Of a stretch of 64,000 bases of DNA, positions 8,491-16,562 are shown one piece after another (position 1 is the first letter of the stretch; each line of letters starts with the position of its first letter). The stretch spans positions 1,488,001 to 1,552,000 of the forward strand of contig NZ_CP156989.1 of the NCBI RefSeq assembly GCF_039880525.1, written 5' to 3'. Made by a program: the position numbers and the translations under genes. The notes under the pieces were generated by a model that was given only the letters and a program-made list of their open reading frames with translations, was not told where the DNA came from and ran no database searches. Origin of the DNA: Agrococcus sp. ProA11 (GTDB lineage: Bacteria; Actinomycetota; Actinomycetes; Actinomycetales; Microbacteriaceae).

Positions 8491-9428
8491 GCGTTCCGCA
8501 CCTTCGGGTTGAGGGCGCCGTAGACGACGTCGACGGTCAGATTGACGAGGACCACGAGGGCCACGGTGAACAGGAGGACGCCCATGATCACCTGGATGTC
8601 GCTGTTGCCGCTGGCAGAGATCGCCACCGATCCGATGCCCTGCAGGCCGAACACCCGCTCGATGATCGCGGCCCCGCTCATGGCGGCGATGAACTGCAGG
8701 GAGAGCATCGTGAGAGCGGGAGGCGCGGCGTTGCGCAGAACGTGGGTGAGCAGGATGTTCCGCGAGGGAAGCCCCCGGCTGCGCAGGGTTCTGATGTAGT
8801 CCTGGCTGTAGACGTTGATCACGGAGTTGCGAAGCTGCTGTGCGATCGCGGCGATCGACCCGATGGCGAGCGAGATCACCGGGAGGGTGATGCTGAGCAG
8901 CCAGTCGCTCGGAGAGTCGAAGATGTGGGTGTATCCGGTCGCGGGGAACCATTGCAGGTTCACGGCGAAGATGATCGCCAGGATGATCGCCACCCAGAAG
9001 TTCGGGAGCGCGAAACCGAGCACCATGATGACCTGCAGAAATCGATCGAAGCGCCCGGGCTTGATGGCGGCGACGAGCCCGAGCACGACGCCGACTGCGG
9101 CTGCGACGATGATGGCGCCGAGCGCGAGGGACACGGTGACGGGAAGTCTCGTGACGATCAGGTCGATGACTGGCGTGTTCTGCGCCGACGACATCCCGAG
9201 ATCTCCACGCAGGGCGTGGCCGAGCCAGTCGAGGTACTGCTCGACGATGGGACGGTCGAGACCGAGCTGCAGGCGGCGGGTCTCGACCTGCTCCTCCGTG
9301 GCATAGAGGCCGAGGGCGCCCCTGGCAGGGTCAGTGCCCGTGAGCTTCAGGAAGAAGAACATACCGGTCACCACAGCGAAGGCCAGGCCTATGCCCGCGG
9401 CGACGCGGCGCGCGATGAAGCGCAACAT
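8487..9428 (-). CDS. Dpp/Opp-type ABC transporter permease (DppB-like)
   Basis: 313 residues from ATG 9428, chosen because AAGGAG lies just upstream; the frame continues 51 bases further into the hairpin region without coding character. Six membrane helices are visible, the first being IARRVAAGIGLAFAVVTGMFF in character. It has the DppB-type periplasmic loop with the LGLDRPIVEQYLDWLGHALRGDLG block (about 60-85). The EAA-like loop (RSRGLPSRNILLTHVLRNA, about 210) contacts the ATPases. It pairs with the permease half of the downstream fusion. Confidence 0.92.
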   Translation of the reverse strand: MLRFIARRVAAGIGLAFAVVTGMFFFLKLTGTDPARGALGLYATEEQVETRRLQLGLDRPIVEQYLDWLGHALRGDLGMSSAQNTPVIDLIVTRLPVTVSLALGAIIVAAAVGVVLGLVAAIKPGRFDRFLQVIMVLGFALPNFWVAIILAIIFAVNLQWFPATGYTHIFDSPSDWLLSITLPVISLAIGSIAAIAQQLRNSVINVYSQDYIRTLRSRGLPSRNILLTHVLRNAAPPALTMLSLQFIAAMSGAAIIERVFGLQGIGSVAISASGNSDIQVIMGVLLFTVALVVLVNLTVDVVYGALNPKVRNA

Positions 9429-9450
9429 GGTGGCTCCTTGGTTGAGGGTG

Positions 9451-9481
9451 CGGTGGGGCGAACCGGTGGTCCGCCCCACCG
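9451..9481 (-). terminator. Hairpin between binding-protein and permease genes
   Basis: Fourteen-base arms (9451-9464 and 9468-9481) with one mismatch and a 3-base loop lie between the binding-protein stop (9487) and dppB-like start (9428). There is no U tract. Such hairpins after the binding-protein gene commonly act as partial terminators or 3'-end stabilisers, giving more binding protein than permease. That role is inferred. Confidence 0.55.
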
Positions 9482-9486
9482 ACTGG

Positions 9487-11013
9487 TCAGCTGGCCGGGG
9501 CGAAGAAGCGCAGGCTCGGCACCAACTGAGCCTGCTGCATCGTCACTGAGATCTCCGGGGAGGACAGGTAGATGTTCTGCTGGGTGACGATCGGCGCGAA
9601 CCACGCCTCCTCGACCAGGTGGGTGTTGAGTTCCTGATAGAGCGCTGCCTGCTCATCGCCGGTCGCGAGCGGGATCTCCTCGAGCAGCCTCGAGACGGTC
9701 TCGTCGGTGTAGCCGAAGTTGTTCCACAGCGAATCCGGGGTGAGCTTGTTCAGCACGTCGGTCCAGGCGGGGATGTTCGTGGAGAACGACAGCATGAACG
9801 CGGGCTGACCGATGAGCGTGTCGAGACCGCCATTGGCGAAGCCGTTGATCGGAACCTGCTCGACCTCGACGCCGATGTCGGCGAGGTACTGGGCCACGAT
9901 CGGCACCAGCGGCGACATGAAGCCCTCCGAGTAGGAGATCGGGATCGAGAAGCCCTCGGGGTAGCCGGCCTCCGCGAGCAGCTCCCTCGCCCGCTCTGGG
10001 TCGTACGGGTATGCGTCGTTGAGGTCTTCCACCCATGCCTCGCTGGCAGGGTTGAACGTCTGCGTCGAGACCTGGCCGAATCCGCTGTAGTAGGTCTCGA
10101 GGATCGCCTCGCGATCGAGCGCGTGGTTGAACGCCTGCCGCACCCGAACATCGCCGAGCGGCTCGAGTACGGTGCCCGCACGGTCCTGCATGATGATGCC
10201 CTGCCACTCGCCTGGCACGGTCTGCACCGTGAGGTTGTCCGACTCCGCCTGCGCGACCATGTCGGATGTCCCGTACATGAACTGGATCTGGCCGGTCGCG
10301 AGTGCGTTGTAGCGGGCCGAGAAGTCCTCGTACGGTCGGATCTCGATCGTGTCGAACGGGAACGCCTCGGCGTTCCAATAGTCCGGGTTGGCATCGAAGA
10401 TGTAGCTCACGGCAGGCTCGGATTCGGCCTGGTTCAGGGTGTATGGCCCGCTTCCCACCGGATCGCTGCCGAGCGTGCCCGCCTCGATGGCGGCCGGGCT
10501 GGCCATGAACCCGAGGTAGGTGGCCAGGGCCGAGAGCAGACCTGGATTCGGTGCCGCAAGGTTCAGCTGCACGGTGTAGTCGTCGACCACGACGACCTCG
10601 GTGATCGTCTTCGCGGCTTCGGAAGCGCTGCCGGCGCCGGCCCTGCGAGCGTCGATGTTGACGACGACTGCGTTGGCGTCGAAGGGGGTCTCGTCGCTGA
10701 AGACGACGTCTTCGCGAAGTTCCAGCGTGAGCTGGGTGAGGTCGTCGTTGTACGTGTACTCCGTGGCGAGGTTTCCCTCGATGGTCGACTCCGCCGTCCT
10801 CCTCAGCAACGAGTCGTAGACGGCATCCGCGTACTGGATGATCGCGCCTTCCTTCATCTCTGCGGGGTCCCAGGTGATCGCGTCACCGTTGTTGCCGATG
10901 ACGAGGGTCGCCGGGGCGGCCTCCTCTTCTTCGGTCGTCGCACCGGAGCTGCATCCGGTGAGTATCAGAGCGCCTGCGACTGCTAGCGCGCCGAGCTTCG
11001 TTGCCATTCGCAC
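9487..11013 (-). CDS. ABC transporter substrate-binding lipoprotein, family 5
   Basis: 508-residue extracytoplasmic solute-binding protein of the oligopeptide/dipeptide/nickel/glycoside class. The lipoprotein signal is clear: a hydrophobic stretch then LTGC with lipid-modified Cys21, followed by a Ser/Thr/Glu-rich tether. The GTG start at 11013 has GAGGAG 8 bases upstream; the ATG two codons later is less well spaced. The segment DVRVRQAFNHALDREAI in the second half is typical of SBP family 5. Neighbouring sugar enzymes suggest the ligand is a sugar or glycoside rather than a peptide. Confidence 0.92.
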   Translation of the reverse strand: MRMATKLGALAVAGALILTGCSSGATTEEEEAAPATLVIGNNGDAITWDPAEMKEGAIIQYADAVYDSLLRRTAESTIEGNLATEYTYNDDLTQLTLELREDVVFSDETPFDANAVVVNIDARRAGAGSASEAAKTITEVVVVDDYTVQLNLAAPNPGLLSALATYLGFMASPAAIEAGTLGSDPVGSGPYTLNQAESEPAVSYIFDANPDYWNAEAFPFDTIEIRPYEDFSARYNALATGQIQFMYGTSDMVAQAESDNLTVQTVPGEWQGIIMQDRAGTVLEPLGDVRVRQAFNHALDREAILETYYSGFGQVSTQTFNPASEAWVEDLNDAYPYDPERARELLAEAGYPEGFSIPISYSEGFMSPLVPIVAQYLADIGVEVEQVPINGFANGGLDTLIGQPAFMLSFSTNIPAWTDVLNKLTPDSLWNNFGYTDETVSRLLEEIPLATGDEQAALYQELNTHLVEEAWFAPIVTQQNIYLSSPEISVTMQQAQLVPSLRFFAPAS

Positions 11014-11079
11014 GATTCGTTCTCCTCTATGTTGTGATCGACTCTGATGTGGGCACGAGGGATCTGGGTTGGTGTGGGG

Positions 11080-12216
11080 TCATGAGACGCCGAGCTCTCT
11101 CGAGAGCACCATCGCCGCGGCGCCTCGCGTGACGATGTCGTCACCGAGTTCGGTCATGCGCAGCGTCAGCGCTCCGTGGAATTCGGCCATCGTCCGCTCA
11201 CGGATCGATGCGAGTGCTGCGGATGCGAGCACGCCGTCGAGCAGCGCCGTGGGGCCGCTGAGCACGATCTCGGCGAGGTTCAGCGCGCCGACGATCGGGG
11301 CCATCGCGATGCCGAGTCGACGTCCGGCCTGCTCGAGCACGTCGTCCGCGGCACTCGCGGTCGCGTGCTCCAACTTGGCTGCCAGGCGGGGCACGGCCAG
11401 CCAGGTTTCGAGGCATCCGTCTTTGCCGCAGACGCATCGGTCTCCGCCATCGGTACCGACGACGACGTGGCCGATCTCGCCCGATGCGAAGCGGCTCCCT
11501 CGGAGCAGCTGCCCGCCGAGGAGGAGTCCGGCACCGACACCGAGGCCGACCTTGATGATCATGAAGTCCGCGTCGGCGCCGCCGAAGCTGTGCTCGGCGA
11601 GCGCCGCGACATTCGCATCGTTGGCGACCATGACGGGATGATCGAATCGCGCCGAGGTCTGAGCCTGGAGATCGAGGCGTGTCCAGCCCAGGTTCGGCGC
11701 GCTCAGGACGACGCCGCTCGCGTCGACGACGCCAGGCGATCCGATGCCGATGCCGAGCACCGGCGCGGTCGTCTCCGCGAGCAGGTCCGCCACGAGGGTC
11801 ATGACCTTCGCGACGGCCGCATCGCCTGTCACGGCGTCGAGCGGCGCCTCGATCGTCGTGAGAACGGTGCCGTCGAGATCGAGCACGGCGCCACGGAACT
11901 GCTCGGAAGCGCTGAGGTCGACGCCGATGATCTGGAACGCGTCCCGATCGAGCCCGAGCAGCGTGGCCGGCTTGCCCGGCCGGATGTCCTCGCGAGTGCC
12001 GAGCTCGACAATGAGGCCGTTGGACATGAGTTCCGCGACGAGGTCCGAAACGGTGACGCGTGTGAGGCCCGTCGCGCGGGCAATGTCAGCGCGGCTCCTG
12101 CTGCCCTTGCGCCACAGCGTCTGGAGCACGAGGGAGAGGTTGTGGGCCCGCGCCTGTCCCGGCAGCCGCTTCGCGGTCGGCCGCAGAGCGTGGCCAGGCA
12201 GGGACTCCGTCGTCAT
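11080..12216 (-). CDS. ROK family transcriptional repressor (NagC/XylR type)
   Basis: 378 residues from ATG 12216. It has an N-terminal winged helix-turn-helix (about 20-80; SRADIARATGLTRVTVSDLVAEL is the recognition region) followed by a ROK sugar-binding domain with the zinc motif CVCGKDGCLE (about 265-274) and a GEIGHVVVG block. It is the first gene of the minus-strand sugar operon, 66 bases upstream of the binding-protein gene. It probably represses the operon and senses the imported sugar. A palindrome just before its start (12221-12239) is a candidate autoregulatory operator. Confidence 0.9.
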   Translation of the reverse strand: MTTESLPGHALRPTAKRLPGQARAHNLSLVLQTLWRKGSRSRADIARATGLTRVTVSDLVAELMSNGLIVELGTREDIRPGKPATLLGLDRDAFQIIGVDLSASEQFRGAVLDLDGTVLTTIEAPLDAVTGDAAVAKVMTLVADLLAETTAPVLGIGIGSPGVVDASGVVLSAPNLGWTRLDLQAQTSARFDHPVMVANDANVAALAEHSFGGADADFMIIKVGLGVGAGLLLGGQLLRGSRFASGEIGHVVVGTDGGDRCVCGKDGCLETWLAVPRLAAKLEHATASAADDVLEQAGRRLGIAMAPIVGALNLAEIVLSGPTALLDGVLASAALASIRERTMAEFHGALTLRMTELGDDIVTRGAAAMVLSRELGVS

Positions 12217-12220
12217 GAAT

Positions 12221-12239
12221 GTTAGTAGAGCGTACAAAC
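12221..12239. promoter_or_regulatory. Candidate ROK-repressor operator
   Basis: Inverted repeat GTTAGTA-N5-TACAAAC, 19 bp, with arms matching at 6 of 7 positions. It is 4 bases upstream of the ROK repressor's ATG, in the divergent region shared with the PutP-like gene. The position suits autorepression of the sugar operon. The binding assignment is inferred. Confidence 0.5.
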
Positions 12240-12425
12240 AAACTCGGCGCAAGTCTTTGACGCGGTGGATGCGCGAGCCGCAACCCGGAACGCGCCATGC
12301 GGGGACTATCGCTCGGCCACGATCCGCGCTTGGCTTGGGCACAGAAGCAGGACTCGGAAACGGCGTTCGCGTCTATGGATGACATGTGAGTACGCTGTCC
12401 GTCGACCGAAACGAGGGGAACGACG

Positions 12426-14003
12426 ATGTCAGACATCACATTCCAGATCATCGCGATCGGGCTGTACTTCGCAGCGATGATCGCGATCGGCGTCTACGCC
12501 GCACGCAAGACCTCGAGCCACGAGGACTACATGCTCGGTGGTCGCAACCTCAACCCGTTCACGGCGGCGCTGTCCGCCGGCGCCTCCGACATGTCGGGCT
12601 GGCTCATGCTGGGTCTCCCGGGCGCGATCTACGCCGCCGGACTCATCGAAGCGTGGATCGCCATCGGTCTCACCGTCGGCGCCTTCCTGAACTGGCAGTT
12701 CGTCGCGCCGCGGCTGCGCGCCTACACCGAGGTGTCGAACAACTCGATCACCATCCCGAGCTTCTTCGAGAACCGTCTGCGCGACCGCACGCGGCTGCTG
12801 CGCCTGGTCGCGGGCGTCGTCATCCTGGTCTTCTTCACGTTCTACGTCTCCTCGGGCATGGTCGCCGGCGGAGTCTTCTTCGAGGCGTCGTTCGGCGTCG
12901 ACTACACCTGGGGCATGCTCCTGGTCGCGGGCGTGACCCTCAGCTACACGCTCTTCGGCGGCTTCCTGGGAGCATCGTTCACCGACGTCGCGCAGGGCAT
13001 GATGATGTTCCTCGCGCTCATCATCATCCCGATCATGGCGTTCGTCACGGTGGGCGGCTTCGAGGGCGTGCAGAGCGGCGTCGAGGCGTCGGGCGCAGAG
13101 CTCACCGGCCTGTTCCCCGCTGATCTCGACGGCATGGCGGTCATCGGCATCATCTCGGCGCTCGCCTGGGGCCTGGGCTACGTCGGTCAGCCGCACATCA
13201 TCGTGCGGTTCATGGCGCTCAGGGATGTGCACGCGGCCAAGGCCGGTCGCAACATCGGCATCAGCTGGATGGTCATCTCGCTGATCGGCGCCGTCATCGC
13301 GGGCTTCGTCGGCATCGCCTACATCCAGCAGAGCGGCATCACGCTCGACAACCCCGAGACGGTCGTGCTCGTCATGGCGCAGGCGCTGCTGCACCCCTTC
13401 GTCGCCGGTCTCGTGCTGGCGGCGGTGGTCGCCGCCATCATGTCGACCATCTCGAGCCAGCTCATCGTGTGCTCGTCGGCGCTGGTCGAGGACCTGTTCC
13501 AGGTGTTCACGAAGGAGAAGCCGTCGCAGAAGCTGCTCGTCATCCTCGGCCGCGCCTGCGTCCTGGTCGTCGCGATCATCGCCGGGCTGCTGGCGCTCAA
13601 CCCGTCGGACACGATCCTGGGCCTCGTGGGCTTCGCGTGGGCGGGCTTCGGTGCCGCCTTCGGCCCGATCGTGCTGCTGAGCCTCTACTGGCGCAAGCTC
13701 ACCAACTGGGGCGCGCTGGCCGCCATGATCGTGGGTGCCGCGACCGTGTTCATCTGGGACGCGCTCGAGAAGGCGACCGGTATCGAGCTCTTCACGCTGT
13801 ACGAGATCGTCCCCGGCTTCGTGCTCGCCATGCTCGTGGCCGTGGTCGTCAGCCTCGCCACCCACAAGCACAGCGCGGCGATCGACGATGAGTTCACCAA
13901 GACCGGCTCGATCGTGGCGCTCAGCAATGCCGGCGCATCGACGGAGGAGGCTGCCGCGCGCGTCAGCCGCGGAGCCGCGGCCGACCGGAACGTGCTGCCG
14001 TAA
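12426..14003 (+). CDS. putP: Sodium/solute symporter, PutP-like
   Basis: 525-residue sodium:solute symporter (SSS family) with about 13 membrane helices. The N-terminal helix is followed by EDYMLGGRNLNPFTAALSAGASDMSGWL, the classic PutP segment. SSQLIVCSSALVEDL, in the helix-9 region, is also as in proline permeases. The cytosolic tail is Ala/Arg-rich. Na+-coupled proline uptake is the best guess from similarity. It starts at ATG 12426 with GAGGGGA upstream. A strong hairpin follows the stop. It is divergent from the ROK regulator, with about 210 bases between. Confidence 0.88.
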   Translation: MSDITFQIIAIGLYFAAMIAIGVYAARKTSSHEDYMLGGRNLNPFTAALSAGASDMSGWLMLGLPGAIYAAGLIEAWIAIGLTVGAFLNWQFVAPRLRAYTEVSNNSITIPSFFENRLRDRTRLLRLVAGVVILVFFTFYVSSGMVAGGVFFEASFGVDYTWGMLLVAGVTLSYTLFGGFLGASFTDVAQGMMMFLALIIIPIMAFVTVGGFEGVQSGVEASGAELTGLFPADLDGMAVIGIISALAWGLGYVGQPHIIVRFMALRDVHAAKAGRNIGISWMVISLIGAVIAGFVGIAYIQQSGITLDNPETVVLVMAQALLHPFVAGLVLAAVVAAIMSTISSQLIVCSSALVEDLFQVFTKEKPSQKLLVILGRACVLVVAIIAGLLALNPSDTILGLVGFAWAGFGAAFGPIVLLSLYWRKLTNWGALAAMIVGAATVFIWDALEKATGIELFTLYEIVPGFVLAMLVAVVVSLATHKHSAAIDDEFTKTGSIVALSNAGASTEEAAARVSRGAAADRNVLP

Positions 14004-14011
14004 CGAGCGGA

Positions 14012-14041
14012 CCGGGCTGGGCGCGAGCGCGCCCAGCCCGG
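14012..14041. terminator. Strong bidirectional hairpin after putP-like gene
   Basis: Perfect 14-base arms (14012-14025 and 14028-14041) with a 2-base centre lie 8 bases past the PutP stop, between convergent genes (AarF stop at 14085). It is very GC-rich with no U tract, as is common in actinobacteria. It likely terminates one or both transcripts. Confidence 0.7.
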
Positions 14042-14084
14042 CTGCTCGCCGCCGACATCGCACGTTGACCGCGCGGGCCGCGGG

Positions 14085-15791
14085 TCAGCGTCGCCTGCGC
14101 CGCGCGGCCAGGCCAGCGAGCACTGCGTGCAGCAGCGGCACGACCGCGATGACCAGCAGCGTGGTGCCCAGTACCTCCTGCTCGTCCCGCAGCAGCGCGC
14201 CCGCCACCGCAAGACCCGCGAAGAGCACCGCGGAGACGAGCTGGCGGGCCACGCGCTCCAGCCGCACGAGGCTGCGCTCGGCCTTCGGCGCAGAGACGGC
14301 GAGCCGGCCCTCCTCGGCGCGCGTCAGCACCGCATCCAGCCGGGCTGGCAGCTGCACGATCCGGCGCGCTGACGTGAACGCAGATCGCGCGACATCCTGC
14401 GCGAGATTGCCGCGTTCGTCGCGCAGCAGCCGGGCCGAGTACGGCTCGACCGCGTCCCAGAGGTTGAACGCCGGGTCGAGCGAGCTGCAGACGCCGGAGG
14501 TCAGCGACATGGCGCGGATGACGAGCAGGAAGTCCTCCGGCAGCTGGAAGGGCAGCGCGCGCATGAGCTCCTGGAACTCGAGCGCGAAGTCGCGGAACTC
14601 GCGCGGGTCGACCTCGCGCAGCTCGGCGAAGCCCATGCCGCCGAAGCGAGCGAAGGCGTGCTGCATCGCGCGCTCGAGCTCGGCGGTGTCCGCCGAGGGC
14701 AGCAGCGCCCCCACCTCGCGCATCGCCTCGACCATGCCGTGCCCGTCGCGGGCGGCCGCAGCGATCAGCAGCGTGCGCAGCCCGCGACGCGTGCTCTCCG
14801 GAACCCGCCCCATCATGCCGAAGTCGATGAACGTCAGCTGCCACGCGACCGTGCTGGCTCCATCGGTGCTGTCCGCATCCGTGCTGGGCGTGACGAAGAG
14901 GTTGCCGGGGTGCGGATCGGCGTGGCAGAAGCCGTGCACGAACAGCTGGTCGAACATGACGCGGGCGAACTCCTGCGCGACCTCCCTGGGGTCGATCCCG
15001 GCGGCACGGAGCGCGTCGAGATCGGTGAGCTTGATCGCGGTGACGTCGGCGAGCGTGAGCACGCGCCGCGTGGTGCGCTCCCACACCACGTGCGGCACCG
15101 CCACCCGGGGCTGGTCGGCGAAGTCGGCAGCGAAGCGCTCGGCGTTCGCGGCCTCCTGCAGGTAGTCGATCTCGGCGAGGCTCGTGGTCGCGAACTCCTC
15201 GACCAGCACCGGCATGTCGACGCGATCGGAGACCAGGCGCACCCGGCTCAGCCAGCGCCCCACGACCCGCAGCGCCGCGAGGTCGACGTCGACGATCGTC
15301 TGGATGCCGGGACGCTGCACCTTGACGACCGCCTGGTCGCTGCCGAGCGCGTCGGCGTCGAAGCGGGCGAGCGTGACGCGATGCGCCTGCCCCAGCGAGG
15401 CGGCGGCCAGCGGCTCGCGCTCGATCGCGTCGAATGCGCGCTCGAGCGGCATCCCCAAGTCGTCCTCGATCGCGCGGCGCAGCGGCTCGAAGGGCACCTC
15501 CGGCGCCTCGTCCTGCAGCCCCTCGAGCTCGCGCGTGATCTCGGGCGGCAGCACGTCGAGGCGGGAGGACATGAACTGCCCCACCTTGATCATGAGCCCA
15601 CCGAGATCGATCGCCAGTGCGTGGAAGCGCCGTGCGAAGCGCGTCATCCTCCGGCTGCGACCGCGCGCGGCGAGCGCCGACAGGCCGAGGCGCGGCAGCA
15701 GGATCTCGAACCACCAGGTGATGGCGAGGTGGCGCGCGGCGAAGCGCAGGATGCGGCGGTAGCGAGCGCGTGGGTGGTCGGCGGCGGTCAT
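14085..15791 (-). CDS. AarF/ABC1/UbiB family atypical kinase
   Basis: 568 residues from ATG 15791 with GAGGAG just upstream; the open frame above it runs antisense-like through the PadR gene. The UbiB core is evident: LMIKVGQFMSSRLDVLP (KxGQ motif, about 65-80), an Ala-rich nucleotide loop (AAASLGQAH, about 125), HADPHPGNL (about 285) and a DFG-like FIDFGMMG. Two C-terminal hydrophobic helices (about 510-560) anchor it in the membrane. UbiB kinases support quinone or lipid metabolism and their protein targets are unclear. It lies 37 bases downstream of the PadR regulator and is probably co-transcribed with it. Confidence 0.9.
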   Translation of the reverse strand: MTAADHPRARYRRILRFAARHLAITWWFEILLPRLGLSALAARGRSRRMTRFARRFHALAIDLGGLMIKVGQFMSSRLDVLPPEITRELEGLQDEAPEVPFEPLRRAIEDDLGMPLERAFDAIEREPLAAASLGQAHRVTLARFDADALGSDQAVVKVQRPGIQTIVDVDLAALRVVGRWLSRVRLVSDRVDMPVLVEEFATTSLAEIDYLQEAANAERFAADFADQPRVAVPHVVWERTTRRVLTLADVTAIKLTDLDALRAAGIDPREVAQEFARVMFDQLFVHGFCHADPHPGNLFVTPSTDADSTDGASTVAWQLTFIDFGMMGRVPESTRRGLRTLLIAAAARDGHGMVEAMREVGALLPSADTAELERAMQHAFARFGGMGFAELREVDPREFRDFALEFQELMRALPFQLPEDFLLVIRAMSLTSGVCSSLDPAFNLWDAVEPYSARLLRDERGNLAQDVARSAFTSARRIVQLPARLDAVLTRAEEGRLAVSAPKAERSLVRLERVARQLVSAVLFAGLAVAGALLRDEQEVLGTTLLVIAVVPLLHAVLAGLAARRRRR

Positions 15792-15828
15792 CGGCTCTCC
15801 TCGACCCGACGCGCCGGCGGCGCGCTGC

Positions 15829-16389
15829 TCAATCCTGAGCGAGGATCGAGTAGAGCCTACGGCGCGCGTCCTCGAGGACGGTGACCGCCTGCTGCACCTG
15901 CTCGGGGCTCCCGGTGCGGCCGACCTGGGCGGCGGCCTGCGCGAGGTCGATGCCGGCCTTCGGCAGCGCCGAGAATCCGGACTGCTCGCGGTCGCCCTGC
16001 GGCAGCCACGCGTGGCGATCCTTGGCGGCATCCGCCTCCGCACGGCCGCCTTCGGCGAGCGAGTAGGTCTTGCGTCCGTCCGCCTCCGCCGCCGTGATGA
16101 GGCCCTCGTCGGCCAGCAGCTGCAGGGTCGGGTAGACCGAGCCGGGGCTGGGCCGCCACGCGCCGTCGCTGCGCTCCTCGATCTCCTGGATGATCTGGTA
16201 GCCGTGCATCGGGCGCTCCGCGAGCAGCGCGAGCACCGCCGCGCGCACGTCGCCGCGTCCCATGCGCGATCCGCCACGGCGATCGAACGCGGTGCGCAGG
16301 CTGTCCATCGCCTCCCACATGTGCGCGCCCGGGCCGCGGTCGAATCCTCGTGCCCCATCGAAGCCAGCGCTTCCGAACGTTCCGTGCAT
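15829..16389 (-). CDS. PadR family transcriptional regulator
   Basis: 186 residues. A Gly/Arg/Asp-rich N-terminal extension (1-45) precedes the PadR winged helix-turn-helix: AAVLALLAERPMHGYQIIQEIEERS, then GSVYPTLQLLADEGLI and a wing ending in RKTYSLAE. The C-terminal helical part (about 125-186) mediates dimerisation in relatives. The ribosome site GAGGAGGG is well placed. It is first gene of a two-gene unit with the AarF kinase and divergent from the alpha/beta hydrolase. A dyad at 16429-16445 may be its operator. Confidence 0.9.
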   Translation of the reverse strand: MHGTFGSAGFDGARGFDRGPGAHMWEAMDSLRTAFDRRGGSRMGRGDVRAAVLALLAERPMHGYQIIQEIEERSDGAWRPSPGSVYPTLQLLADEGLITAAEADGRKTYSLAEGGRAEADAAKDRHAWLPQGDREQSGFSALPKAGIDLAQAAAQVGRTGSPEQVQQAVTVLEDARRRLYSILAQD

Positions 16390-16428
16390 GGTGCCCTCCT
16401 CGGCTCACCGACTGTCGGCGATACTCAA

Positions 16429-16445
16429 CGATAGATCGGATATCG
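16429..16445. promoter_or_regulatory. Candidate PadR operator
   Basis: Inverted repeat CGATA-N7-TATCG. A further GCGATA copy at 16418-16423 pairs with the TATCGC at 16441-16446 as a wider dyad. It sits 40 bases upstream of the PadR start in the divergent intergenic region. Autoregulation is inferred from position only. Confidence 0.4.
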
Positions 16446-16562
16446 CTGAGGCGGTAGGGCCGATCTGCCGCGAAGAAGGGGCTCGCCCTCAGCGCCCGCG
16501 CGCGGCATCCTTGAAGGTGCCAGCCGACGACGACGCCGGTCCGGCGCCCGGGGAGGTGCGCC

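Noticed and set aside
9487-11013. Peptide transporter annotation taken literally for the Dpp-type system
   Set aside because: Family 5 binding proteins also carry sugars and glycosides. The operon holds only sugar enzymes and no peptidase, so peptide uptake is not the favoured reading.
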